Positions 1-11,900 of a stretch of DNA of 64,000 nucleotides are shown here, piece after piece (the first letter of the stretch is position 1; each line of letters opens with the position of its first letter). The notes beneath the pieces are model-generated. The model was not told the origin of the DNA and ran no database searches. It worked only from the letters and a program-made list of their open reading frames with translations. A program made the translations under genes and the position numbers. This stretch comes from Lates calcarifer (Eukaryota; Chordata; Actinopteri; Centropomidae), in NCBI RefSeq assembly GCF_001640805.2, contig NC_066833.1, positions 6,223,456-6,287,455 of the forward strand. The letters are read 5' to 3'.

Positions 1-3000
1 CACAGGACCCCTGCTGCTGTCACACAGAAACCCCATGTGGTTGAACCTGCTGCTGACACCAGCATGACCTCTCAGTCCTGTGTTAGCCCTGAGGACATGA
101 CTTAACCTGTCCTGTTGCATCCCCCAAATGATGTCTCTCTTATTTTGCCCAAGAACACACACACACACACACCACACACACACACACACACTTAACAGTC
201 AATTGTCAGACTACCCAACCAAGAGGGTGGAGTGCAGTGCCTGAGAATTGAACCCAAGACTACAAAAATTCAGAGTGCCTGTAATGGCCCTGCACTTAGT
301 GGACATGCCACTGCCCATACAGGTGTGGGCCCTGCACTATGTGTGTGAATAATACTGTAATATAATACAATAATACTGTAATATGATATAACAATTCTAT
401 TAAAACATATTATATTATAAACATATTAATATTTAGAATAAAATAAATATACCACATGCATATTTTTTGCAAGCATGTCATATGATGTTCACAACAAAAC
501 TGAGCCATGAAGCTAAGCTACATACTGCTCCATATGTGACAGAGTGATATACCATCAGGATAATACAGTCACAACAACAAAAACAACAATAAAGCGTGAA
601 CATACACATTGTAGTGTGTCAATAGCATCCCTAACTCTGTAGGGAGACTGCGCTAATCAGATTAGCAGGGTTAGAAGGTCTGGGAGGTGGAGGGCTCTAT
701 GTGTGTGTGAGTGAGTGTGTGTGTGCCCAACAAGATAGCAGATGTAATGGGCCAACAGCCAAGCTTAGGCCGTCTGTTTCTCCGATTTCTGTCTCAGAAT
801 CTCTCTGTCTGACTGACTGAATGATCACCAGTCTGTTTGTTTGTCTGTCTGAGAAGGGTGGGGTTTAGGACAACAGTGAGGTATCAGAGAATGTTGGACC
901 AGTGTAAACTTAAATTATTGTTACAAAATTACATAATAGTCCACTTACCTCATGTAAACTCTTGTAGTATCAAGTCATGGACATAGTTTTTGTTTTATCT
1001 GACAATGATTTGAGACGCAGTATTAGTCTCTGTGATTTCCAAGTACAGTGGAGGCAAAAAGAATTTAATTTGCTGTGCTCATAGCATTGAAAAATGTCTT
1101 CCACTGAACAAAACAGTCCTTAAAAAACTTTTGTGATAAACAGCCAGTAAGGTTTGTAGACACATTAGATCTAAGCAAATAACAGTGAATCGTCATAATT
1201 AGAGATACCACTAGGGGTAAGTAATGTTTTTTCTTGTTTGTGTAATTTGAACATTTAAAGTGCATTGACCGAAGCACAGTTATTCACACTCTACAGTTTT
1301 GTCAGCACTTTTGCTGATTTTTTACCAGAACCATCTTGTTTGAATTCAAGAGGCAGCAATAACAGTGAACAAGTTACTTATTGAAAAAAATAAAACACTT
1401 TACAAGCTGTTTTAGCAGACTGCTGTATTAAAATTTAAATACATGTGGGACACAGGACACAAACAAACTGACTCTAGTGTCAAAGGCCTACTCTGTATAG
1501 TCCCTTCCATCCTCGCCCCTCTCCTCCTGCTGGATTTTAAAAGACATTGTCAGTGAAAGCAATCCTGGCTACAGTTATGCTTCCTCCAAAATATTATATA
1601 TAAGTATTTTGTAGAACACAGTTGCACACTCAGCTCATTTTAAAGGGGCAACTCTGAAGTAAAGACACATAAATAAGTTAATTACAGAAACTGAAAATAA
1701 CTTAAAACTTTCTAACCTAACAGGATGACAGATTACATAAAGCTGTCCAGTAAACCAGCTGCTTTTTAGTCACAAGATTGTAATTAACAAACCCTAGTTG
1801 TAATTTAGTTGTTAGAACCTGAGTCAACCAAACAGAAAACCAAATGAAATTTTGGCTAAGTTTCTTGATGGGATGAAAAAAAAACCCAAATACTTAAACC
1901 AAATATCATACCCCTCGAGCCAGGTTTGTTAGAGGCAGTGGCTGGCTAACCCACAATTTCCATCTCCAGCAGAATGTTTTTTAGATGTCTTCCCTCCCTG
2001 TCCTCCACCTGAGTCACTCCCTTTCACCACAGGCTTTGTCTCAGTCTGGTTCACAGAGGCTGCCTCCGTCTGTCTCCTCCACTCGTCTCCATGGCCTGAT
2101 CTGCCTCGGCCTCTCTGAGCCACAATGTTTAGACAAACTGAAGAAGACAGAGACACGCTGACTGTGGAGGAGAATGATGCTGAAATTTCCGCCTTCGCGT
2201 CCTCTATAACTAACCCTGATGTTTGTCTTAGAGGCTTTAAAGGCTGTTGTAAATCCCTGAGGAGTAAACAGATGATGGACTCAGAATGTGAACAGTAGAA
2301 ATGAGGGGTTCCTCATTAATGCAACATTATACTCTAAACAGTAAAAGAACTTTGTGCAATGTTTTTTTGGAAATATGGACAGATCAGAGACACTGGACAG
2401 TTACATGATGTGCACTAACAGAGTTTTTCAAGTATCCAAAGAAATAAAAATAAATAAATAAAATAAATAAATACAAATTCCCATCCATTTGGTCATTTTT
2501 TCCAGAATTTGTCCAGCCATACTTCAAACATTTGTCGCCCAGAGGCCTGCGGATTATGCTGTTCAGGAGAAAAAAGGAAACAGTGGGTCTTTATTTTTAG
2601 CAGGCAACATGAAAGTCTGGCTTCTTAAAGAAGCAGCAGCAGTGCTGGCGGTGGTGGTGGTGGCATCCCAAAGTAGCAGATGCTGTTTTGGGTAACAGCA
2701 ACTCCCTGTCTGCCTGAAGCATCTCTGTCATACATTACACATCTGTCTCTTCCTGAATCAATCGTTCCATCTATCTACTAGACCCTGTAGAACTACTCAT
2801 CCCATCCTTGCGGCCCCTCCTCACCCTATCTGTACATGAGCGTGTGTATTTGTTTTCAAACAACGTAGGGAGGGAAAGGCAGAGTGCTTTTTATGTGGAT
2901 ATTCAACTGTGTATGTATTTATGTAGTGTGTGAGTGTGTGTGTGTGAAAGTGCATTTGTGCATGTGTTTACAGTGAAAAGTGCAACTCTAACACCCCAAC

Positions 3001-5559
3001 ACTACGCAGACAAGAATAAAGCCTTAATGTGCAGCTCCTGTCAGAGCTCTGGACTCTCTCCAGCTCATTTTACTCTCTCTGGAATTGACTGTTTGCCGTC
3101 CAAGTCAATACTCTTCCCGGCTTCAGGTTTTCAATAGCCTGACTCCCCGAGCGTGACGGAGACATTCCCTTTCAGGCACACTTCAAAGGAAATGTCAGAT
3201 GATATTCACAAGGACACATATTGATTCTCTTGTCTTTCATACGAGGGGAGGCATCACTAGCACAGATTAGGCTTCCCATTTCTCCCTGACCTGAAGTCGC
3301 TTGGCTAAGCTCAGTGAAGGCATGAAGAGAATCTTGGAGTGTTTGGCTGCTTTCTGACAGTGAGGTGTGTGACCCACTTTGGGGATTTAGGCTGAATAAA
3401 AAGTGTGTTTTTAACTTATCACAGAGAAGTGTTTGCTTTTGCCATGGATACTGGAGGAAAAACCACTTTTTTTTATTGTCGCGACCCAGTGTCGTCCACT
3501 GAGTGGAACACTGAGGAGGTAGAAACAAAACAGTGCAGTGGCAGTCGTGGTCAACCAGCGGTGTTTCCAACCACAGCTCTGACACACCCTCAATTTAGTC
3601 TCACTTTTTTTTGCTTTGGATCCCTCCAGACAGGCAACTCCTGAAAAAAGCAGGAAACAAAAGCAATCATTTAACCCTTGAAACTAGGGCATTTCAAGTG
3701 CAGTTTAAGTTCAAGAATAAATATGACTTGGCCACACTGGACCTGTGATGAAAGGATGATTTAGTTGCAGAGAGATGGAATGTAGTTCTCTGCTCATCAA
3801 GAGTTGAAGCCATTCTCCAGACAGAAGCAACAGTATTCCCCAGCTGTTGTTTCATGCAGCTTGTGACATGATCAAAGGGGAAGGCCAAGTACTGTCAATG
3901 TTCTTATCATCAGATGCATGCCACTTTTCAGGGGACAGATAAGATGGAACAATTGTTGCATACCTATATGTTTGTGCAGAGGAGACAATGGCCTACAAAG
4001 GCTGATGTGGGAAAGTAGACTAGTAGACTAGTAGACACATTACATGATATGGAACATTTTTTGCAAAGGCGGACAAATAGCTGTTAAAAGGAAATTATGA
4101 AAACAAACAAATGGATTTCCAAAGAAATACTGACTTTTAATGGTTATCTACAAATCCTAACTGTGAAACCAATGGACATAGAAATTTAATCCCAAATCCT
4201 AAAACTGTGTTTGTATGGCCAACAAATCACTTCAACTTTAATGGAGGTGTGCACTCTCCAATTACCTTCAAATTTTTGAAAGTAAACACTCCCACTCTCA
4301 CAGGAAGTTATCCTACAGTGAGGTATACTGTAGCTGTGGCTTTGAGGTAAATGTATCATGCAACATGCCAATGCAGAAAAAAATACTGTGGACATTCTTC
4401 CTCATCAGTCATGTTATTCTTGGCACTGGAAGTGCATTCTTACACCTGGCCTGGACCCTCCGCAAACTGCTCTCCTGTGGTACAAGAACAGTCAGCTTCT
4501 ATGTGGCTCCTGACTGCCAGACAAGGAAAGCATATGATGGATTCTTCAAGTAAAAACACACACAGACAAGCTCAAGAGTTAAACCAAAGCATGCTTTCAC
4601 ATATATAAGCTGCATCAAGACACACAGATTAGGTTAGGATATCAACCTAAGTTAGGTCTGTCTTCAAAATAAAAGAAGCAAAAAACTCAGTGGATGTATT
4701 TGATAAAACAGAGAAAAGTTGAATGTGTAGGATAGATTCCCACAGTTCATCAAATTTCACATATAAAGATCTCATGTATATAGATATAAAATCAATAGAT
4801 ATATAACTGCAGCTTTGGATCTCTGCAGAACTCATAATTCCACATAAATCTTCAATTAAACCTCTTTATGTTGTAATATAGAGACACATTTGTAAAAAAT
4901 AGGAGAGCGACAGCTATTTTCTAGATAGTTAAAAGATTGCAGACAAAAGTGAAGCAACACACTCAAAATGGATAAAAGCTTAGAAACGTACAAACTCAGA
5001 GGTGTGTTACAAAGGTGTGTTTGGAAATGCAGAAAAAAGGTCATTCTAACAAAAATTTTAAACATCAAATTGTACACTATACTATACAGTCATTAGCAGA
5101 AGGGATAGATTTTGAAGAAGTGTGATTTATTCTCTTGTTGTTGTTTCTATTGATATGTATCTTTGGAACACACATGAAAAGACATAATTCACATACTGAT
5201 ATATTTGACCCTATAAAAGGAGATTTCATTACCTAAATTACCTTAAAATTAAATGTTAAAACAGGGCCACTCTTCCAGATATAACCACAAAATTAACCAG
5301 TACACGAGGATCTGCCTTAACTATCTAGCTTTTTAGTGGTGCAAAACCAACTAACAAAAGCACTTTCTGTCTATAGCCCCAGGAAGTTACCTCCATGCTC
5401 AGGTGTGCTGCCTTGATCATTTGTAACTGTAATCTGGAAGTTTGTGGTTTAAACAAGCGCTGCTAACATTTACCAACTATAATCACTTTTATCTCCTCTT
5501 TATAGCTTACTCTTTGTTCTCGTGTTGCACAAAAAGTAGGTAGGTTTCATAAACACTTG
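1..5559. other. Upstream intergenic DNA
   Basis: No exon is recognisable. Contains an interrupted (AC)n at 155-191, an AT-rich stretch at 345-460 and a GC-richer patch at about 1915-2230 whose - strand frame (1929-2156) has no recognisable homology. The rest is unremarkable AT-rich DNA. Confidence 0.75.
155..191. repeat. (AC)n microsatellite, interrupted once
   Basis: About 18 AC units with one CC interruption at 172-173. Confidence 0.9.
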
Positions 5560-5860
5560 TTTTATTCTGAAAAGTCAGAGCGGAAGTCACGCGTCACACC
5601 CCGTCTTACTTTACAACATTAAAGTCAGTTAAGGCAGACCGGAGTCACAGCGCTCATAACAAACAGCCCCCAGTTAGAGACGCACAGGTCGGAGTACAGT
5701 GCTCGGATTTCACATCATCTTCCTCTGCATCAGCTCCTCTCCATCATGGATTCTCCTCGGAGTTGCGCCCTGATCTCCGCCGGATAAACTTTGGACTTAA
5801 CATAGGTATCATGGGAATATACCGTCGGTGCGCTTGGCCCCGTGGATCTGTACAGCCTTG
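5560..5860 (+). promoter_or_regulatory. Putative promoter and 5' leader of arhgap20
   Basis: This stretch is richer in CpG than its AT-rich surroundings and directly precedes the first coding exon. I see no clear TATA box, and the transcription start cannot be fixed from sequence alone. The leader contains two short upstream ORFs, annotated separately. Confidence 0.55.
5746..5787 (+). CDS. Upstream ORF 1 in the arhgap20 leader
   Basis: ATG at 5746 (A at -3... context ccatcATGg, so -3 is A and +4 is G) opens a 13-codon reading frame closed by TAA at 5785-5787. It ends 73 bases before the main ATG, so ribosomes could reinitiate. It is only relevant if transcription starts upstream of 5746, which I infer but cannot show. 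Confidence 0.4.
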   Translation: MDSPRSCALISAG

Positions 5861-5861
5861 A
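5811..5861 (+). CDS. Upstream ORF 2, stop overlapping the main start (TGATG)
   Basis: ATG at 5811 (context gtatcATGg, A at -3 and G at +4) opens a 16-codon frame. Its TGA at 5859-5861 shares its last A with the arhgap20 ATG at 5861-5863. Such stop/start overlaps are compatible with termination-reinitiation and would lower or regulate translation from 5861; the in-frame ATG at 5870 lies just downstream. Confidence 0.45.
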   Translation: MGIYRRCAWPRGSVQP

Positions 5862-5953
5862 TGGAAACCATGTCACCGCAGCAGGGGACCATGGGACAGA
5901 ACAGGTCCGACTCTCTGACGGGAGAGAGCAAGGCGCCTACTGACAACAAAAAG
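5861..5953 (+). CDS. arhgap20: arhgap20 coding exon 1
   Basis: 31 codons beginning METMSPQQ and ending in Asp-Asn-Lys-Lys, followed by donor GTAACA at 5954. The human protein starts MEAMSPQQ and likewise reaches a Lys run at this junction. Phase 0 at the 3' end. An in-frame GTG at 5828 is not used as a start because only ATG fits the orthologue. Confidence 0.88.
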
Positions 5954-8299
5954 GTAACATGGACGCTCCTCTGCCGGACCTCTGCTGCTGATGGAGCATT
6001 TACTCTGGACAGAGTTTTTCCTGATGTATGCGTTTTTGCGCACTGAGTTTGCCCGATGGGCTCATCAAGGATAAATTATTATATTCAAATCATATCATAT
6101 TCAAATTGTCCCTGCAAGAACTCTCTGTGTAGTGTGTCTGGTTTTAAAAGCATGTTTAAAGACCGAATAGAGATTATTTCTGTATAAAACCTCATAGTTT
6201 TAACTGCATTATTTTCATCATTTATTACCGGACTAATGTAGTTCATTTTTCTTAATGATTTCGCAAATTTGCAGTTGTTTTCTGAGCTTCAAGTCAGGTC
6301 AGTTTTTGGACAGGTAGATGTTTAAGTTGTTGGTAGTCAGAGTTTCTCTGAGACATGCAAAAATGCCTTTAGGTTTGTTTTATCGGACCTCTATCCTACG
6401 ATTCAGCACGTCTCATTTATTTGATGAATTTTGGTCATTTAAAAACTCCTGTGGCTCTACCGCGCACATTATACAAATGAAAGAATGCGTTTTTAATTGT
6501 GTAAAAACCTGTGTGAAACATCTTGATATTAATGTTAATGTTACCATATTCTGACTTGATTTTACAGCTTCTTAACCAAGAAAAACGCCAAAATTCCAGT
6601 CTGCCCTCTGGATTTTGATGCGTCTCTTGTTTATTTGTGTTATCCTGAATAAAGCGGTATCTGACTGAGCTGAAGCGTCATAAAGAAACCAAATACCAGA
6701 ACAGATAATGTGCTGATAGTGATGATTTGTCAATCAGGCAGACGCAAAGACAGAAAAATGATCCCTGCACTACGGAGCCATCAGTTTTGACTTCTCTTAT
6801 TTTGGTAACTTCTTCATTACAGCAATAAACACAACTTTAAACGGCTCTTTTTACATTCGATCCACCACTTCTGACTTAACTTCAAAAGTAAACTAGGCTG
6901 TAGTCAATTCTTGTACTTTTTCTCCAGTTTTGGTTACTCACTCTGGTGCGCACTGATAGATTGAGGAGGTAATTCCTCCCGCAGCTGATCAGTGAACTTG
7001 TAGTAAACAGCGCCCCCTCCAACGCGTGTTTGAAAAGGTGTAACTGCACTGTCAGCAGCATTTAGGCAGGACGTGGGCAGTGAAGGTTGGCGTAGATCTG
7101 CTAAAACGGTGCAAAAAGCAGCACCTTGCAGCTCACAAAGTAAGCCATTACTCACATTTGGTGGCCATGACTTAAACCATAACCAACACTGATATCCTCA
7201 GAAAGTCTAAACTTCATTGTCTTACCTGTGTTTGCAAAAAGAAGGCTGAGCTGGGAGTTTATGCCCCTGGTAATGATAAAATAACCAACCCAGATTTATT
7301 AACTGTATAAACTTGGCTTGAGGATAGCAAAACCAAGGTGTGCAGTTATTATACAACAATTAGTCAGTAGCTCAAAGGGCTGTCATAGTGTTCTTGTCCA
7401 GTTTCTTCAACTCCAACACACTTTTTAGCAACAGAACAATGCTTATGCCTTGCATATTGCATTTGCGTAGGACACTTAATGATTTTGCAAATATTTCACC
7501 ACTTCCCCACGCTTGTTGTCAGTCACCTCAATCTATAAATGATGTTGCCGTGGGCCCTTTTTTTGTGAGCAGCTGCTGCACTTTGTCCTACTTTGGAAAG
7601 TCTTGCGCTCAGTCTGCTCAGCTTCGGGAAGTTGTGAGAAATGAGCTGTCTGCCAGAGCAGAGAAACTGGAGCTTTCCTTTGAGAAAATACTCAGAATGT
7701 GGAGTTTCCACATGCCTCCCTTCACTCACGAGCAGTTATTTTTGAGATGTTTGAGTCAAAATGTTGAGGGCTCACCTAGAGCTGTCCTTTACATGAATGA
7801 CAGGTACATGTGTGACATGTATGGGTACTGTACATGGTATATCAGTGTTTACAAGTCAGTGCTTACAGTTCAGACTTCCTCTTTGGTTTCTGCAGTCAGC
7901 ATAATTTGAGACATCGAAGCTCTTTTTTTCAGGAGAAGCATCATTCTTTCATCATGCCATATGGAGAGTTTTCATAGCAGTGCTTCGCACGTCCTGTCAA
8001 TCAATCACCCAACACGTGCAGAAATAATGAACATGTTGCTTTACGGATGTCACTGTTGCCTTCAAGTCTGATTTGATGGACATTTTGTACTGAAGTGTGT
8101 GACAAACAAAAGCCCATTACGTCTTGAATATGGAAAATTGCTGACTTTGCAGATTCAGCTGGGCCAGTTTCTTGCATGAAACTAATGGAAACCAAACCCT
8201 GACCTCAAACATAATATTTTCCTCTTTCGACCATGAACACAATTAAAGTGACCTAAACGAAATAGTTGTGTCTGGGCAAAGTCGGAGCTATATGAATAA

Positions 8300-8333
<34 letters not shown>

Positions 8334-8934
8334 ATGCAGTGTTTTTATATGTGTGTCTGTGTGTGGGCTCATTTCATGCCAGGTTTCTTACTATGATCTC
8401 TGTATTTTTGGAGAAAGAAAAAGTAGATGCATCTTTATTTTATCCAAACACTCCAAACACTCAGTTTAGTAACTTTGGCCTGCATGAATAACATGTCCAA
8501 TGCCTCCTTCAACAGTTCTATAGGAGAGGAATGTTACCCATAAGTCATTGCAAAATGAGTTCAGGAAGCAAAGTCTTATTTAATTTCTGTCTCTACTTTA
8601 GAATTTTTTCAACCCGTTTCCAGACTGAATGAAAGTATTGGGGGAGCTGCACGTTTATGGCTCACATGGTTTTGGTATGTTGTAAATAGATTAGGTTTAA
8701 TTGAAATAGCTGCGGTGGCCACAGGGATGCCTGCCATACTTCTGTGAGGGAGCTCGCAATTTATCATGTTACAGTGAGACTATATGAGGGATCATAAACA
8801 TTGTGCAACTGCTTGACAACGTATTTCTCCACCTAAATCTCCCTCTCTGTTCCTCTGTTACTTAATTTTTTGTCTGCATCCATCTTTAACCATTTAGCTC
8901 ACTTCCTCTTTTCCCTCTTCACTGCTTCTCCTTT

Positions 8935-8972
<38 letters not shown>

Positions 8973-11900
8973 GAGTTTTGTGCATCTCCCTGTCTGCCTA
9001 CATTTAGTGCTGGCTGTGTGCTTTGCAATACATTTGGTGTCCTTCTCCATAACTATTATATGTTGTTTATCATGAGATGCCAAATGGTGCAAACCATCAC
9101 CTTCAGTCTATGTTTGCATTGACTCATCTCTTTCTCTGTATAGAAGATGAAAACCTTGGCCCAGAGACGGCAGTCGGCTCCCTCGCTGGTCATCAGCAAA
9201 GCACTTACCAGATCCAGAAGCACATCCAGGTATGAGCTCAGACACATGCAACCTAGTCCAATGCAAAAGAGTTGCTATGGTACTGACATCATTGTTGGCC
9301 TGTAGTTTCTCAATGGTGCAATGACTTCTCTCAGCAGATGGTGGTAGCTGCAGTAGAAACATCACTGAAAGACAACTCAAACCTGCTGTGCGAGTTTTAC
9401 TACATTCTTTGCTCAAAGCTCCACTTGAACAATTTATCCTTGTTTCTTCCTTGTTTTATATATATTTGGGTATCTCTCACTAAAAGGGATACTTTACAAA
9501 GGGTTTTTAAGGTACTTTTCATGTTTTTCATTACATTTTGTCAGCCATTCAGTCCCAGAATCACTGACCCAGGGAAGTCTGAGTAATTTCACTATCTCTA
9601 AATGAATACAAAAAAAAAGTCTCAAACAGATTTTATTGATTAGATCATTCCATAAGATTCACATTGTTCTCCCACATTGCCTTAAATCTGTCTCAAACAT
9701 CAGAATTAAAATGTTGGCCTTCCAGACTCATTCATGGCTTAGGGCGGTTGAAATGCTTACTTCTCCCAGAGCTATCAGGGTTTTCATCACCCTTGCCCAC
9801 TGTCACACAAATCCCTTCCTTTTCCTTTAACAGGGTTGGAAACAAGCCATTACAAACCCCTTGGGGAAAGCATTTATTTACTAGAAACTTTACTACAAAC
9901 TGTTGGTCTCATTTACTTTGTTTAACTTTGCTGGTGCCAACTTTTTGGTTTAGAAAGATTAAAATAAAAATTGCAGGCATTTCATGAACCTCTCTATCTT
10001 CAAAAAAAGTAGCTTGTCACAGTCACAGAGAAATAAATAACTTGAAGTTAAATCAAGAATTGTCAAAGGAAGTGTATTGGGATCCCTTACTAATTGTGGA
10101 GTTCAGGCTTATAAATCTCAAAATTCTCCTCAAAGCCTCTTTCAGGCTTTAAAATCTAGGTTTTTATGCCATCATATTGTATCTAATGAGCAAGGACTTG
10201 TTGATGAAACTTGATGTGGTGTAACTGTCTGACATGTTTATGATGTGTGTACATGCTAGTGGCAGTTTTTACTGACTACATAGGGAGATCAGGCTGGGCT
10301 GCAGCATGCTGAACTGTCAAACTGGACCATTTAGACCAGTGCTGAGGGATACTCTCCACACAGTTAAATGGGTCAGTGCTCTTGGGGCAGTGTGTGTGTG
10401 TGTGTGTGTGTGCTTGTGTGTGTGCAGGAGAAAGTTAATGGGACAACTCGCATATTCTGTTTGCACAGAGGGAAGGAGGGACATGCATGCTATTTAATGA
10501 AAGACAAATAGAGGCTGACTGACAGAGTCGCTTAGTCTGTCCATGTCTGACCAGCTTGGCTCTCAGGAGGTATGGAGCCAGGGCTTGACACTCTCAGCTG
10601 TCACCCTTAACCTTTGACCTCTCATCAGGAGGTGTGTGGGCCAGTGGGGGTCATCTGGGGTCAACACCTCTCATGTCAGTGAGTGTGTTAGGTGTTCATT
10701 AATGTCCGGATGTGGATATGTGTGTGTGCAGGGGGTGTACCAAAGGGTGAGATGTGAAATCATAGTGGTCAGGTGACTCATAATAGGTAAAGATGAAAAG
10801 ATCATAGTGGTGATTATTGTGAATTTCTTTCAACTGGTACTGTCATTTATGAGGATTATTGTAGTTGCTGGTCTTTCTTGGTTTCTTTTGTTATGAATTT
10901 GTTTTGTAATAGCTTTTCAGCTTTGGTAACTGTTGTATAAATACTACAACCCCCCAAAGTGCTATTAATACAGCTTTAATGGATACATCAGCTCTGCCAA
11001 CAATACTTGGCAGTGGCTTACTCATTACTGCATCACCCCTGTGCTCTTTATCCACATAAATCACACTGGACCCAGGTGTTATTACAAAGGAAGGAAAGTA
11101 ACTATGTATGTTTCATTCTTACTGTAACTGAGCAGCTTTTTTTTTTAGTTGTGGGTACTTTCTACAATCACAACTGTAGTCAAGAAGATTTTCCATCTTA
11201 GTTTACTCTGGTGTCTTAAAGGTGATCTGAGAGAGAGAGCTTTATGATAAAGCTCTCCTCTCAGGAGAGTAGTGCTGACTTGCAGAAGAACTGGTTGGCT
11301 GGCTTGTATCCATATTGAAATAGTGACAGCCACAAAGCCACAACCTGAGTAATATCTCAGTCATATCACAGTGTTTTCACTTCACTTTTACAGTTTTCTT
11401 TCTGGCTATTGCCAATCTAAGTTAGAAATCAATTTATCATCATTATAATCAAAGGTCAGAGGATCTTTTTGATGCACTCAAGTTTTTGTTCATTAGCTTT
11501 TCTTTTAGCTCTGATTTAATGACATTTAACAGTTTTTATAACTGAGGTAACTCTTTCTTTTGCTTTCTCTGTCCTGCCTTTCCCATCAGGCCAGGAGGTG
11601 ATGAAAGACTCTGAGGTCTTCAGCTCAGCCACTTACATCACTTCCACACACCCACACATATACACACTTACATGCACATACTATTGCACCTCATCCAGAA
11701 GTATAACCTCATCCCTCAGCCTACAGGCCTGCAGGGTATTATGGGTTCAAGCAGAAGTCCCCTCCCCCTCAAGCAATGAATTCTATACTGCAGGGAGGAA
11801 GGTGACTGTACCATAAAGCATAAAAACATATGATTGGCTGACATCCATGACCTCACACACTTACTCACTCGCACTAACAGTGTCACCACAAAGTGACACA

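Larger units (their letters stand above)
5954..9143 (+). other. arhgap20 intron 1
   Basis: GTAACA donor and TATAG acceptor. It contains an uninterrupted A28 tract (8303-8330) and a (CA)n run at 8936-8970. Short open frames inside it (for example at 6318 and 7388) show no recognisable homology and I read them as chance. Confidence 0.85.

Noticed and set aside
1929..2156. 75-codon - strand frame in a GC-richer patch
   Set aside because: Low-complexity Gly/Ser/Lys composition, no recognisable family and no splice context.
5828..5860. In-frame GTG upstream of the arhgap20 ATG as a longer start
   Set aside because: GTG starts are rare in vertebrate nuclear genes and the orthologue starts at M-E-x-M-S-P-Q-Q, which is 5861.
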